Assembly (NCBI GenBank): GCA_011525385.1 | Contig: WTGF01000104.1 | Coordinates: forward strand, 1-61,513 | DNA length: 61,513 bases | Source: Chloroflexota bacterium | GTDB lineage: Bacteria; Chloroflexota; Anaerolineae; Aggregatilineales; Phototrophicaceae | Direction: 5' to 3' | Shown: one piece after another, positions 45,219 to 53,174 of the stretch | Layout of the letters: each line of letters begins with the position of its first letter | Numbering within the stretch: the stretch's first letter is position 1 | The notes under the pieces: model-generated | Told to the model about the DNA's origin: nothing | Seen by the model: only the letters and a program-made list of their open reading frames with translations | Databases searched by the model: none | Position numbers and translations under genes: made by a program

Positions 45219-46169
45219 ATGGTTAAGCTCGTCCCGGCCGCCTCGCTTGACCTCGGCGAACCCCTTGGTGAGATCGTCGATGTTCAGGGGCGCGATGTAC
45301 ACGTGCTGGAAATGGGGGCGGGAAGCCCAACCGCCTGGCTCGAGAACGGCTGGCTGGGCACGACCCTGGGCTGGCAACCCTTTCAGGACATGCTGGCGGC
45401 GCATACCCGTGTGTGCGCCTACGATCGCGCGGGAAATGCCTGGAGCGACCCAAGCGATACCCATCGGACCGCGCAGAAGGAGGCCGACGAGTTCGCCGCC
45501 TTGCTGGATGCCCGGGGCGAAGACGATCCGATTATCTTGCTGGCTTGGTCGGGTGGCGGACCGGTTGCGCAGATCTTCGCCGCCGATCATCCGGAGCGAG
45601 TCGCCGGCTTGATCTTGATGGACGCCATTCCGCCCGGCTATGACTTGTGGGCGACAAGGGCTTATCCTGATCGTTACCCATGTGAACGGCAAGACAAACT
45701 CGAAGGCATTCGATGTTTGGCGGAACGAGCGTCGAAAGGGACGCTGCGCGAAAGCGACATTGTCAGCTGGATCACACCAGAGACAGCCGCGCGTTATGGC
45801 GCGCGCTACAAGAAGCTGCTCCTGAACAATCCCAATTACTGGTGGACCTACTACTGGCAGAACCAATACATCATCGCCAGCGGCGCGCAAGTCCAGTCCA
45901 AAACTTCGCTTGGCGACCTGCCTCTTGCAGTGATTGTCGCGACGGCGGACGAGAGTGGCGATGATGAGTATCAACGCAGCCTCGCTGAAATGTGGCGCGC
46001 CATGCAATACCCGCAAGCGCGGCTCTCCTCACGGGGCCGGGTTGTGTCGGTTGCAGCCGGGCACGCCGTCTTCCGCGAGCAGCCGCAAGCTGTCATTGAC
46101 GTCGTTCTGGACATGATCGCGGAAATACGCAAGGCGCCCAATGTCCTCCCATCAGCAGCGCGCCGATAA
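45219..46169 (+). CDS. Alpha/beta hydrolase
   Basis: The 316-residue cytoplasmic hydrolase has an oxyanion-type start (WLENGWLGTTLGWQPFQDML), the elbow motif LAWSGGGPVA (Ser nucleophile), and a C-terminal GHAVFREQP (His). It could remove acyl groups from imported sugars, given its place between the sugar SBP and its permeases; that is inference. The start at 45219 is weakly supported (GGAAGG three bases upstream); 45189 is possible. Confidence 0.82.
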   Translation: MVKLVPAASLDLGEPLGEIVDVQGRDVHVLEMGAGSPTAWLENGWLGTTLGWQPFQDMLAAHTRVCAYDRAGNAWSDPSDTHRTAQKEADEFAALLDARGEDDPIILLAWSGGGPVAQIFAADHPERVAGLILMDAIPPGYDLWATRAYPDRYPCERQDKLEGIRCLAERASKGTLRESDIVSWITPETAARYGARYKKLLLNNPNYWWTYYWQNQYIIASGAQVQSKTSLGDLPLAVIVATADESGDDEYQRSLAEMWRAMQYPQARLSSRGRVVSVAAGHAVFREQPQAVIDVVLDMIAEIRKAPNVLPSAARR

Positions 46170-46186
46170 ATAGAGGGAGATTGTTT

Positions 46187-47047
46187 ATGAACAAAGGAAG
46201 TTTTACTTTTTTTGTGGGTCCCAGCGTATTCATCATGTTGGCGCTGATGACCCTCCCGCTGCTGGCGTCGATCGTGCTGGGGCTGCATTACATCACCTTC
46301 CGTAACCTCGATGCGCCGCTTTGGATCGGCCTGAGGAACTACCAGGAAGTCCTGGGCGATCCCGAGTTTTGGGATTCTTTGGAGTTCACGATACTCTTCA
46401 TCATCGCCGCTGTGCCGCTGCGCATCGTCCTCGGCTTGCTGTTCGCCTTGCTGCTCGATCAGGTCACGCGCTTTCGCGGCCTCTTCATCGCTGCGGCGCT
46501 GGTGCCCTTTGTCATGACGCCCGTGGTCGGCACGCTGATCTTCCGCGATATGTTTGATCGTGGCGGTCCCTACTGGTACTGGATGCAGCAGTTGTTCGAC
46601 TATCGTATGTTCATGAACAGCACCACGGTGCCGATTTTGATTGTCTTCCACAGCATCTGGACAGCGACCCCCTTCGCCATGATCGTGCTATTCGCCGGTT
46701 TGCAGACGCTGCCGCAAGAATCGCTGGAAGCGGCGCGCGTGGACGGAGCGAGCTGGTTGCGCCAACTCTGGCATATCGCCATCCCGCATCTGCGCTCGCT
46801 CTTTGTCTTCATCGGTTTGATCTCGATCATGGATGCCTACCGTGTCTTTGACAGCGTCTTCGTGCTAACGCAGCAGAACCCGATATACGATGCCGAGACG
46901 ATCATGTACTACAACTTTCAGGTCGCGCTCAGTTTCGGTCGGCTGGGCAAAGCCAATGCCATGAGCGTGCTGACGGTGCTGGGTATTTTCGTCGTCTTGA
47001 TTCCATTTCTCGTCATTACCTATCGCGACCAGGTGGAGGAAAGCTGA
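46187..47047 (+). CDS. Sugar ABC transporter permease, MalF/UgpA type
   Basis: The 286-residue membrane protein has six hydrophobic segments and the EAA loop ESLEAARVDGASWLRQLWHI. It is one half of the sugar channel. GGGAG 7 bases before the ATG at 46187 decides the start over the TTG at 46181. Its stop overlaps the start of the next permease by one base. Confidence 0.92.
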   Translation: MNKGSFTFFVGPSVFIMLALMTLPLLASIVLGLHYITFRNLDAPLWIGLRNYQEVLGDPEFWDSLEFTILFIIAAVPLRIVLGLLFALLLDQVTRFRGLFIAAALVPFVMTPVVGTLIFRDMFDRGGPYWYWMQQLFDYRMFMNSTTVPILIVFHSIWTATPFAMIVLFAGLQTLPQESLEAARVDGASWLRQLWHIAIPHLRSLFVFIGLISIMDAYRVFDSVFVLTQQNPIYDAETIMYYNFQVALSFGRLGKANAMSVLTVLGIFVVLIPFLVITYRDQVEES

Positions 47048-48051
47048 TGACACGGACAAATAACCCAATGGCGAGAATCATCATTTACATCGTGCTGGCG
47101 CTGTTCACGATTTACAACATCCTGCCCTTTGGCTGGACGATCATGAACTCGGTCAAACTGCCGAAGGACGCCAACGCCCGGACGCCACGTTTCGTTTTCA
47201 GCCCCACGGGCGAGAACTATGCCGACCTCTGGCTGAATGTCTCGCCGGAAAAGTTTGCCCCCTACGGCCTGGCGCTGATCCTGATCATCTTTGTCCTGAT
47301 CCTGATCGGTTTCTCGGCCAAGCGCATACCCGCGCCCAATTCGCTGGTTTACATGGGCTGCATCTTCGCCGGCGTCATCGTCGCCATCGGCTTGCCGCGG
47401 GTCGTCAACACGGCGGAATTCTATGATTATCTTATCAACAGCGTGATTGTGACGGTGGGCACCCTGTGCGTCTCGCTGAGCATCGGCGCGCTGGCCGGCT
47501 ATGGGCTGGCGCGTTTTCGGCATGTCGTCTCGGTCTATATCCTGGTAATCGCGCTGGCATTCCGGTCACTGCCGAGCTTGGCGCTGGTGCTGCCCTTCTA
47601 TTACCTGGGCCAGCTTTCCGGCTTATACGATACGCATATCTTGTTGATATTCTGTCTGGTGGCGGTGAACCAGCCTTTCACGATCTGGATGCTGCGCAGC
47701 TTTTTCATGGAGATTCCACGCGAAATTGAAGAGGCGGCGATGATCGACGGCGCCGGCCGTTTACGTTCCTTCATTTCTGTGATCGTGCCAATCATGTGGC
47801 CCGGCATCATCACGACAGGACTGTTCACCCTGCTCCTGGCCTATAACGATTTTCTGCTGGCGCGTATATTGACACAGATCAACTGGACCTTGCCCGTCGG
47901 CATCGCGCAGTTCACCGGAGGAGAAGATCCCGGTCATGTGACACTCGCGGCCGCCGCTTCAGTGTCCACGACGCTGCCCATTCTCGTTGTCATCATCTTC
48001 TTCCAGAAGTATTTGATCCGCGGGCTGGCCTCCGGCGCTGTGAAGGGCTAG
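47047..48051 (+). CDS. Sugar ABC transporter permease, MalG/UgpE type, with inserted segment
   Basis: The 334-residue protein has the MalG-type EAA loop (EIEEAAMIDGAGRLRSFISV) and PFTIWMLRSFFMEIP. It is about 55 residues longer than usual. The excess lies between the first segment and NSVIVTVGTLCVSL: two extra hydrophobic helices (about 75-92 and 99-118). Similar inserts are known in some Chloroflexota and Thermotogae permeases. The operon lacks an ATPase gene; a shared MsmX-like ATPase elsewhere must serve it. Confidence 0.88.
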   Translation: MTRTNNPMARIIIYIVLALFTIYNILPFGWTIMNSVKLPKDANARTPRFVFSPTGENYADLWLNVSPEKFAPYGLALILIIFVLILIGFSAKRIPAPNSLVYMGCIFAGVIVAIGLPRVVNTAEFYDYLINSVIVTVGTLCVSLSIGALAGYGLARFRHVVSVYILVIALAFRSLPSLALVLPFYYLGQLSGLYDTHILLIFCLVAVNQPFTIWMLRSFFMEIPREIEEAAMIDGAGRLRSFISVIVPIMWPGIITTGLFTLLLAYNDFLLARILTQINWTLPVGIAQFTGGEDPGHVTLAAAASVSTTLPILVVIIFFQKYLIRGLASGAVKG

Positions 48052-48185
48052 ACGGGATACTCCCATCCCCTTCCTCTCATGTCTCGCCGAGCAGCGGACA
48101 TGTTTGAAGCGACAGCGACAGGTCAGCTACTAGCGTAGGGCTTTGTCGGCGGTCAGTGTCAAAGGGCTGTGTCTACGCGCCCTAC

Positions 48186-48202
48186 GCGACCTGTCAGGTC
48201 GC
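48186..48202. repeat. GCGACCTGTCAGGTCGC palindrome
   Basis: A perfect 17-base palindrome of the GGGCGAC/GTCGCCC group, in the gap (48052-48337) between the permease and the sulfatase-family gene. The rest of the gap shows no gene. Confidence 0.6.
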
Positions 48203-48337
48203 CCGAAAATCACCTGGAGTATACTCGGTGGAGAGGCGCTCTCCCATTCTGCGGCCGCGCCGACACAGTACCCGCCGAGAGAGATTCATGGTGAGGGTAT
48301 ATTTGTCTTGTGCCATCAACGAGAGGAGAAAGAAAGA

Positions 48338-49705
48338 GTGAATATCATCTGCGTCGTGACCGACACGCTTCGGGCCGATTACCTGCCGACCTACGGCAAT
48401 TCACAAGTCATCGCGCCTAATTTGACCCGTTTCGCCGAGGAAGCCGTCGTCTTCGAGGATTGTCATGCCGCGTCCTTCCCGACTGTGCCGACGCGCGCCG
48501 ATATCGCCACCGGTCGATTTACGCTGACCTACCTCAGTTGGGGGCCACTGCCGCAGGAGGAAATCACCCTGGCCGACCTGATGACGAAGGCGGGTTATAC
48601 CACCATGGGCGTGGGCGACACGCCCTTTCTCATTCGCAACGGCTACGGTTACGACCGCGGCTTTGACGACTTCATCTGGATACGCGGCCAGCGCGAGGCA
48701 TCCGGCAGGCCCGATGTGATCCGCCAATGGACCGAGGAAGACGATCGCTTTGCGCCGCAGACCTTCAAAGCGGCGATGGACTGGATCGAGCGCCACTACG
48801 ATGAACAGTTTTTCCTTTATATCGACGCTTGGGATCCGCACGAACCTTGGGATCCGCCGGCGCATTATGTGAAACCCTATTTGCCTGATTACCAGGGCGA
48901 ACAGGTCTATCCAGCTTATTGGGATTGGCAGGATGCCGGTTATAGCGAACGGGATCTCGAGGTTGCCAAAGCGACCTACATGGGCGAAATCACCATGGTG
49001 GATCGCTGGTTCGGCTTGCTGATTGATCGCCTCAAGTCGCTGGGCATATATGAGGATACGGCGATTCTTTTTGTCTCCGATCACGGCTTTTATTTCGGCG
49101 AGTTCGGCATCTTTGGCAAGAGCCGTTTTCGCTGGCCGGATAACACCATTCCGGTGATGGAGGCGATGGCGCGCTTCAAGCAGGGCGCCATTTCTTACCG
49201 GAGTCCCAAGCACAATGAAATTACCCACGTGCCGCTCTTCATCAAGATGCCGGGCTACGATCATCAACGCCTGTCCGGGCTGGTGAGTATTCCCGATATC
49301 ATGCCGACCATGTTGGAGCTGGCGGGGATAGCAGAACCTGAACGCGTACAAGCGAAGTCCGTCTTGCCGCTCGTCCGCGGGGAAGTTGACCGGCTGCATG
49401 ACATCGTCGTGACATCACTGTCGCTGTCCGATACTGCGGGCAATACAACCAAGATCGTCGACGATAATGAACGCGTGGTCATTGAAGTTTCGCCCAGCAC
49501 GATTCGCGACGGGCAGTGGGATTTTCTCTATGCCCTGGAAGGAGAGCGCATCGAGCTTTACGACGCTGTCAATGATCCCGAACACCGGCACAATCTCGCT
49601 GACGAGCGACGCGATATCTGCGAAATAATGCATGCCAAGTTCGTAGCCTGGATGGACGAAATGGATACGCCGGAAGCATACGCCGCGCCCCGGCGCAAGC
49701 TGTAG
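48338..49705 (+). CDS. Sulfatase-family (alkaline phosphatase superfamily) hydrolase
   Basis: The 455-residue enzyme has the metal-site start VVTDTLRADYLPTYG, the substrate segment SFPTVPTRADIATGRF, LFVSDHGFYFGEFG and VPLFIKMPG. Where sulfatases have Cys or Ser-x-Pro-x-Arg, this one has Thr49-Val-Pro-Thr-Arg. Thr cannot become formylglycine, so it may be a phosphodiesterase- or phosphatase-like member. No signal peptide is seen. The GTG at 48338 follows GGAG at 9 bases; the 65 upstream codons of the open frame are repeat or linker sequence. Confidence 0.82.
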   Translation: MNIICVVTDTLRADYLPTYGNSQVIAPNLTRFAEEAVVFEDCHAASFPTVPTRADIATGRFTLTYLSWGPLPQEEITLADLMTKAGYTTMGVGDTPFLIRNGYGYDRGFDDFIWIRGQREASGRPDVIRQWTEEDDRFAPQTFKAAMDWIERHYDEQFFLYIDAWDPHEPWDPPAHYVKPYLPDYQGEQVYPAYWDWQDAGYSERDLEVAKATYMGEITMVDRWFGLLIDRLKSLGIYEDTAILFVSDHGFYFGEFGIFGKSRFRWPDNTIPVMEAMARFKQGAISYRSPKHNEITHVPLFIKMPGYDHQRLSGLVSIPDIMPTMLELAGIAEPERVQAKSVLPLVRGEVDRLHDIVVTSLSLSDTAGNTTKIVDDNERVVIEVSPSTIRDGQWDFLYALEGERIELYDAVNDPEHRHNLADERRDICEIMHAKFVAWMDEMDTPEAYAAPRRKL

Positions 49706-49712
49706 GATGGAG

Positions 49713-49740
49713 CGGGGGATAGTGCGCAGTCCCCCGTTTT
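49713..49740. terminator. Bidirectional terminator between sulfatase and SBP paralog 5
   Basis: CGGGGGA pairs with TCCCCCG around a 10-base loop, followed by TTTT on the plus strand. It separates the convergent sulfatase and SBP paralog 5 genes. Confidence 0.6.
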
Positions 49741-49765
49741 CCGAGTAGCATTCGTGATTTAGGAA

Positions 49766-50965
49766 TTAACCCGCTTGCGCATCCAGCGCCGCTTGCTGCT
49801 CGGCGATCATCTCCGGGCTGCATTCCAGCCCGGCGAAGAATTCCAGGTCCGCCGCGCGACGCTCTTCCATGGACATGTCGCCCAACTGCATGCCTGGCTC
49901 GTCGACGTCCGCCGCCATGCCCGCGGATCTTTCCCCATCTTTTATGACGAAGTTCGCCATCGCCAGCAGATCTTCCGAGATTTCGATGCCTTGTTCAGCC
50001 GCTGAATCCAGATTGATCGCTATGCCGAAACTGCGTGATTGATTGATGCGGATGTCGGCTAGGTCAATATCGCCCTTGAGATGGGCATTCAGTATTCGGG
50101 CCGCGATCACTCCTTCGTCATAAAAGCCGTGGAAACCGGCAGCGACTGTCACGCCGCGATAAACTTGCTGTATGACAGGCGCGTATAGCGGTATGCCATA
50201 TTCCGACGTTAGCTGCAGCAGGACAGGCGTTCCCTGCAGGGTTAGGGGATTGATGGAAAGAACGATGGCCTCTACGCCTTTGCTGAACAGACTTTCCGCC
50301 GCTACATTTAGATCCGCAAGTGTGATGGCGGAAGCGACCTCGACTGTCAAACCAAGCGACTCGCCGATTGCCTTGATTCTTTCTGCGCCGATAAGGCTGG
50401 TTGGTTGATCCGGCGTTACGATCGTACCGAGGGTTTTGATATCCGGATTCTGAATCAAAACAAGCGGCACATACTCTGCAAACGACAACACCGGCTGCGT
50501 GCCCGCAACATGGTCCGGTTTGATGCAGGGGGCGTCGGCAATCCCGGTATCGAAGGGCGCGGTAACCAGGCTAAAGAGAATCGCCGGCGGGTCTTCCATG
50601 TCGCGGGTCGCACTCACAGCGATTTGCGCTACCTGCGTTGTGATAGTCACGAGCGCGTCCGCTCCTCTGTCCAGCACTTCCTCGACCATCAGATTGACCG
50701 ACGGCAGGTCGAAGCCGGCATCCCGATAGAGCAGATTGATATTCTCGCCATTGAGGTCATAGGACTCATTCAACGCGGCGCGCTCCGCGGAACTAAGATA
50801 TCCGTACGCTTCCAGCGAATCGAGGATGCCATCTGTAGCCGCCGCGACCGGGGCTGTTCCGGCATAACGCAGAAAGGCTATTGTTGGCTTGCTATCATCT
50901 TGGGCCAGCGCCGGTGTCGCGAGTGTCAGCCACAACAAAGCATTGAGCACTATTCGTCTAAACAT
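49766..50965 (-). CDS. ABC transporter substrate-binding protein, ABC_sub_bind type (paralog 5)
   Basis: The 399-residue exported protein has a signal peptide (about 1-21, ending TPALAQ) with no lipobox. Array motifs are GIADAPCIKPDHVAGTQ, RGVTVAAGFHGFYDEGVIAA, FGIAINLDSAAEQGIEISED and the tail RRAADLEFFAGLECSPEMIA. AAGGAG 7 bases before the ATG at 50965 decides the start over the long frame to 51103. It follows paralog 6 by 83 bases and is probably in the same transcript as the ATPase and permease. Confidence 0.85.
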   Translation of the reverse strand: MFRRIVLNALLWLTLATPALAQDDSKPTIAFLRYAGTAPVAAATDGILDSLEAYGYLSSAERAALNESYDLNGENINLLYRDAGFDLPSVNLMVEEVLDRGADALVTITTQVAQIAVSATRDMEDPPAILFSLVTAPFDTGIADAPCIKPDHVAGTQPVLSFAEYVPLVLIQNPDIKTLGTIVTPDQPTSLIGAERIKAIGESLGLTVEVASAITLADLNVAAESLFSKGVEAIVLSINPLTLQGTPVLLQLTSEYGIPLYAPVIQQVYRGVTVAAGFHGFYDEGVIAARILNAHLKGDIDLADIRINQSRSFGIAINLDSAAEQGIEISEDLLAMANFVIKDGERSAGMAADVDEPGMQLGDMSMEERRAADLEFFAGLECSPEMIAEQQAALDAQAG

Positions 50966-51048
50966 GCAGTTTCTCCTTCTTAACGAATGACTCGATTGGT
51001 TGACACGATTCATCTCGTTCCGGTTTCGCGCAACGCGGCGATGTAGGT

Positions 51049-52248
51049 TCAGGGACCGGCATCCAGCGCGGCCTGCTGCTCGGCGATCATCTCGGGACTG
51101 CATTCCAGGCCAGCGAGGAATTCCAGGTCTGCCGCGCGGCGCTCTTCCAGCGTCATCTCCGGCAGGTTGATTTCAGCTTCGGGCCATTGCAGCGTGACCC
51201 CCTGCGCCGATTGTCCGTCTTTGACGACGTAAGCCGCCCCGTCCAGCATGGCTTGCGGGATCTCGACATCTTGCAGGTCGGCCGCGTCCAGGTTGACGGC
51301 GAAGGCGAAGTCGTCGCTCTCGTAGATGGCGGTGGAAGCGATGTCCATGTTGCCATTCAGATGCCCGATGAGCATGTTGCCAGCGATCACGCCTTGTTTG
51401 TACAAGCCATAGAATCCGCCGCCAATCGTCCCGCCGCGATAAGCGTTCTGTGGTGCGGAAAAGATCACCGGCAATCCGTAGTCATAAGTCAGCGATAAGA
51501 GCAGGCTAAACCCTTGAAAGGTGAAGATGGGGATGATGATCGCCTCGGCGCCTCGGTCCGCCAGGTTCTGCACTGCTTGATACAAGTCCGGCGTGGTGAT
51601 GATGGTTTCGTCGACGATGGTCAAAGGCGGGTCAAGCGCCGCCGCGATTGCCTTGATGCGGGAGACGCCGACTTCACTGGCGCGCTGCAGCGGCGACCAT
51701 ATCGCGCCAGCCACTTTCATGTCCGGGTTCTGCATCCGCAGCAGGGGCACGATGTCTTCATAATTTGTCGTTGGCACGGTGCCGATGACGAAGTCCGGTT
51801 TGACGCAAGAAGAGTCGGCCACCCCGGTGATATAGGGTCCCGAAGTCACGGTGAATATCAGCTTGGGCGGGTCAACAAACTCGCGGATGGCATAATAGGC
51901 GATTTGTGTCATCTGGGTAGTGAACGTGACAAAGACATCGGCGTCCTTGTCGATGGCTTCGTCTATGATAGCGTTCGCCTCCATGCGGTTGAACAGAGAG
52001 TCGCCGTAGATGATATTGATGTTCTCGCCTTCAATCGAGATCTCTTCATCCAGCATGGCGCGCTCTTCCGCGTTGATGAAGCCATACACTTCCAGCATGT
52101 CCAGGATAGCTTTCTCCGCTAAAGCGACGTTGCGCGAATCGCCCCATTTCAACCAAGCGATCGTCGGCTTGTCATCATCCTGCGCAAATGCGACAGAAGC
52201 GAAGGACATGGAAATCAAAGCGAGCAATAGCGCAGTTTTCCTAATCAC
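51049..52248 (-). CDS. ABC transporter substrate-binding protein, ABC_sub_bind type (paralog 6)
   Basis: The 399-residue exported protein has a signal peptide (about 1-22, ending ASVAFAQ) and no lipobox. Array motifs are GVADSSCVKPDFVIGTV, RGGTIGGGFYGLYKQGVIAG, FAFAVNLDAADLQDVEIPQA and the tail RRAADLEFLAGLECSPEMIA. The start is probably GTG at 52248: GGGAGG lies 6 bases before it. The ATG at 52254 touches that site directly, leaving no spacing. It is the most divergent of the six and lies directly behind the ATPase gene, so it may be the original partner. Confidence 0.85.
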   Translation of the reverse strand: MIRKTALLLALISMSFASVAFAQDDDKPTIAWLKWGDSRNVALAEKAILDMLEVYGFINAEERAMLDEEISIEGENINIIYGDSLFNRMEANAIIDEAIDKDADVFVTFTTQMTQIAYYAIREFVDPPKLIFTVTSGPYITGVADSSCVKPDFVIGTVPTTNYEDIVPLLRMQNPDMKVAGAIWSPLQRASEVGVSRIKAIAAALDPPLTIVDETIITTPDLYQAVQNLADRGAEAIIIPIFTFQGFSLLLSLTYDYGLPVIFSAPQNAYRGGTIGGGFYGLYKQGVIAGNMLIGHLNGNMDIASTAIYESDDFAFAVNLDAADLQDVEIPQAMLDGAAYVVKDGQSAQGVTLQWPEAEINLPEMTLEERRAADLEFLAGLECSPEMIAEQQAALDAGP

Positions 52249-52368
52249 GTTCATCCTCCCGAACGGGATATAACAAATGTAAATGTACCAAGGTTGCCTC
52301 AGACGACTTGCAGGCAATCACAAAATCCGTTCAGCAGCGAGAATGTCGCAATCCGGACCATCCCGTAT

Positions 52369-53163
52369 TCAAGCGAGCAACTGCCGGTCGGATAGCTCGG
52401 CGCCGCTGCCCAAAGAATGGAAGCGTTCGATTAGGTCCGCGGGCGTCAAATTCTCACGTTCTTCACCAGATATTTCGAATTCAATCTTGCCCTGATTCAT
52501 CATGATGACGCGATCTCCCAAATCGCATGCTTGCTGCATACTGTGTGTGATCATGACAACAGAAAGGTCATGCGCTTCGGCCAACTCTTGCGTAAGTGAG
52601 ATCACCTGCTCGGCCGCATTGGGATCTAGCGCGGCAGTATGCTCATCGAGCAACAGCAGCTTGGGTTTCGCCAAGGTCGCCATAACCAGTGTGATTGCCT
52701 GTCGCTGGCCGCCGCTAAGCAACGCGACATCAGCATCCAGTCGGTGTTCCAAACCAAGTCGTTGGCGTTCCAATTGCTCAAAAAACCAAGATTCTTCCGC
52801 TTTCTTGACATCACGGCGGAAACCAGCGCTTCGTCCGTGAATAGCGGCTAAGGAAAGGTTTTCGCGGATCGTTAAGCCCGGGCAGGTGCCGAGACGCGGA
52901 TCCTGGAAGACGCGTCCGATATCGTGCGATCGGCGGTACTCAGGCGCGTAAATGATGTCTTCACCGTCCAGTTCTATCCGTCCACTATTCGCCTGCACAG
53001 CGCCCGAGACCACATTGAACAAAGTGCTCTTGCCCGCGCCATTGGAACCGATCACCGTTACGAATTCGCCGTCTTCAACGAATAACGACAGGTTTTGCAG
53101 CGCCCTCACTTCATTCGGAGTGCCGGCGTTGAAGGTTACAGACACATTGTCGAGTCGTAACAT
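52369..53163 (-). CDS. ABC transporter ATP-binding protein for the ABC_sub_bind system
   Basis: The 264-residue ATPase has Walker A GSNGAGKST, Q-loop FQDPRLGTCPGLT, signature LSGGQRQAITLVMATL, Walker B LLLLDEHTAALDP and H-loop ITHSMQQA. The Glu-His pair LDEHTAALD is typical for ATPases that go with ABC_sub_bind (TrpX-like) proteins. It is the only ATPase gene near the six SBPs. It lies 11 bases after the permease gene. Confidence 0.92.
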   Translation of the reverse strand: MLRLDNVSVTFNAGTPNEVRALQNLSLFVEDGEFVTVIGSNGAGKSTLFNVVSGAVQANSGRIELDGEDIIYAPEYRRSHDIGRVFQDPRLGTCPGLTIRENLSLAAIHGRSAGFRRDVKKAEESWFFEQLERQRLGLEHRLDADVALLSGGQRQAITLVMATLAKPKLLLLDEHTAALDPNAAEQVISLTQELAEAHDLSVVMITHSMQQACDLGDRVIMMNQGKIEFEISGEERENLTPADLIERFHSLGSGAELSDRQLLA

Positions 53164-53174
53164 TATTCCGCCTT

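Noticed and set aside
48205..48230. TATACT upstream of the sulfatase-family gene as a -10 element
   Set aside because: No -35 element and the distance to the GTG start is over 110 bases; too weak to list.
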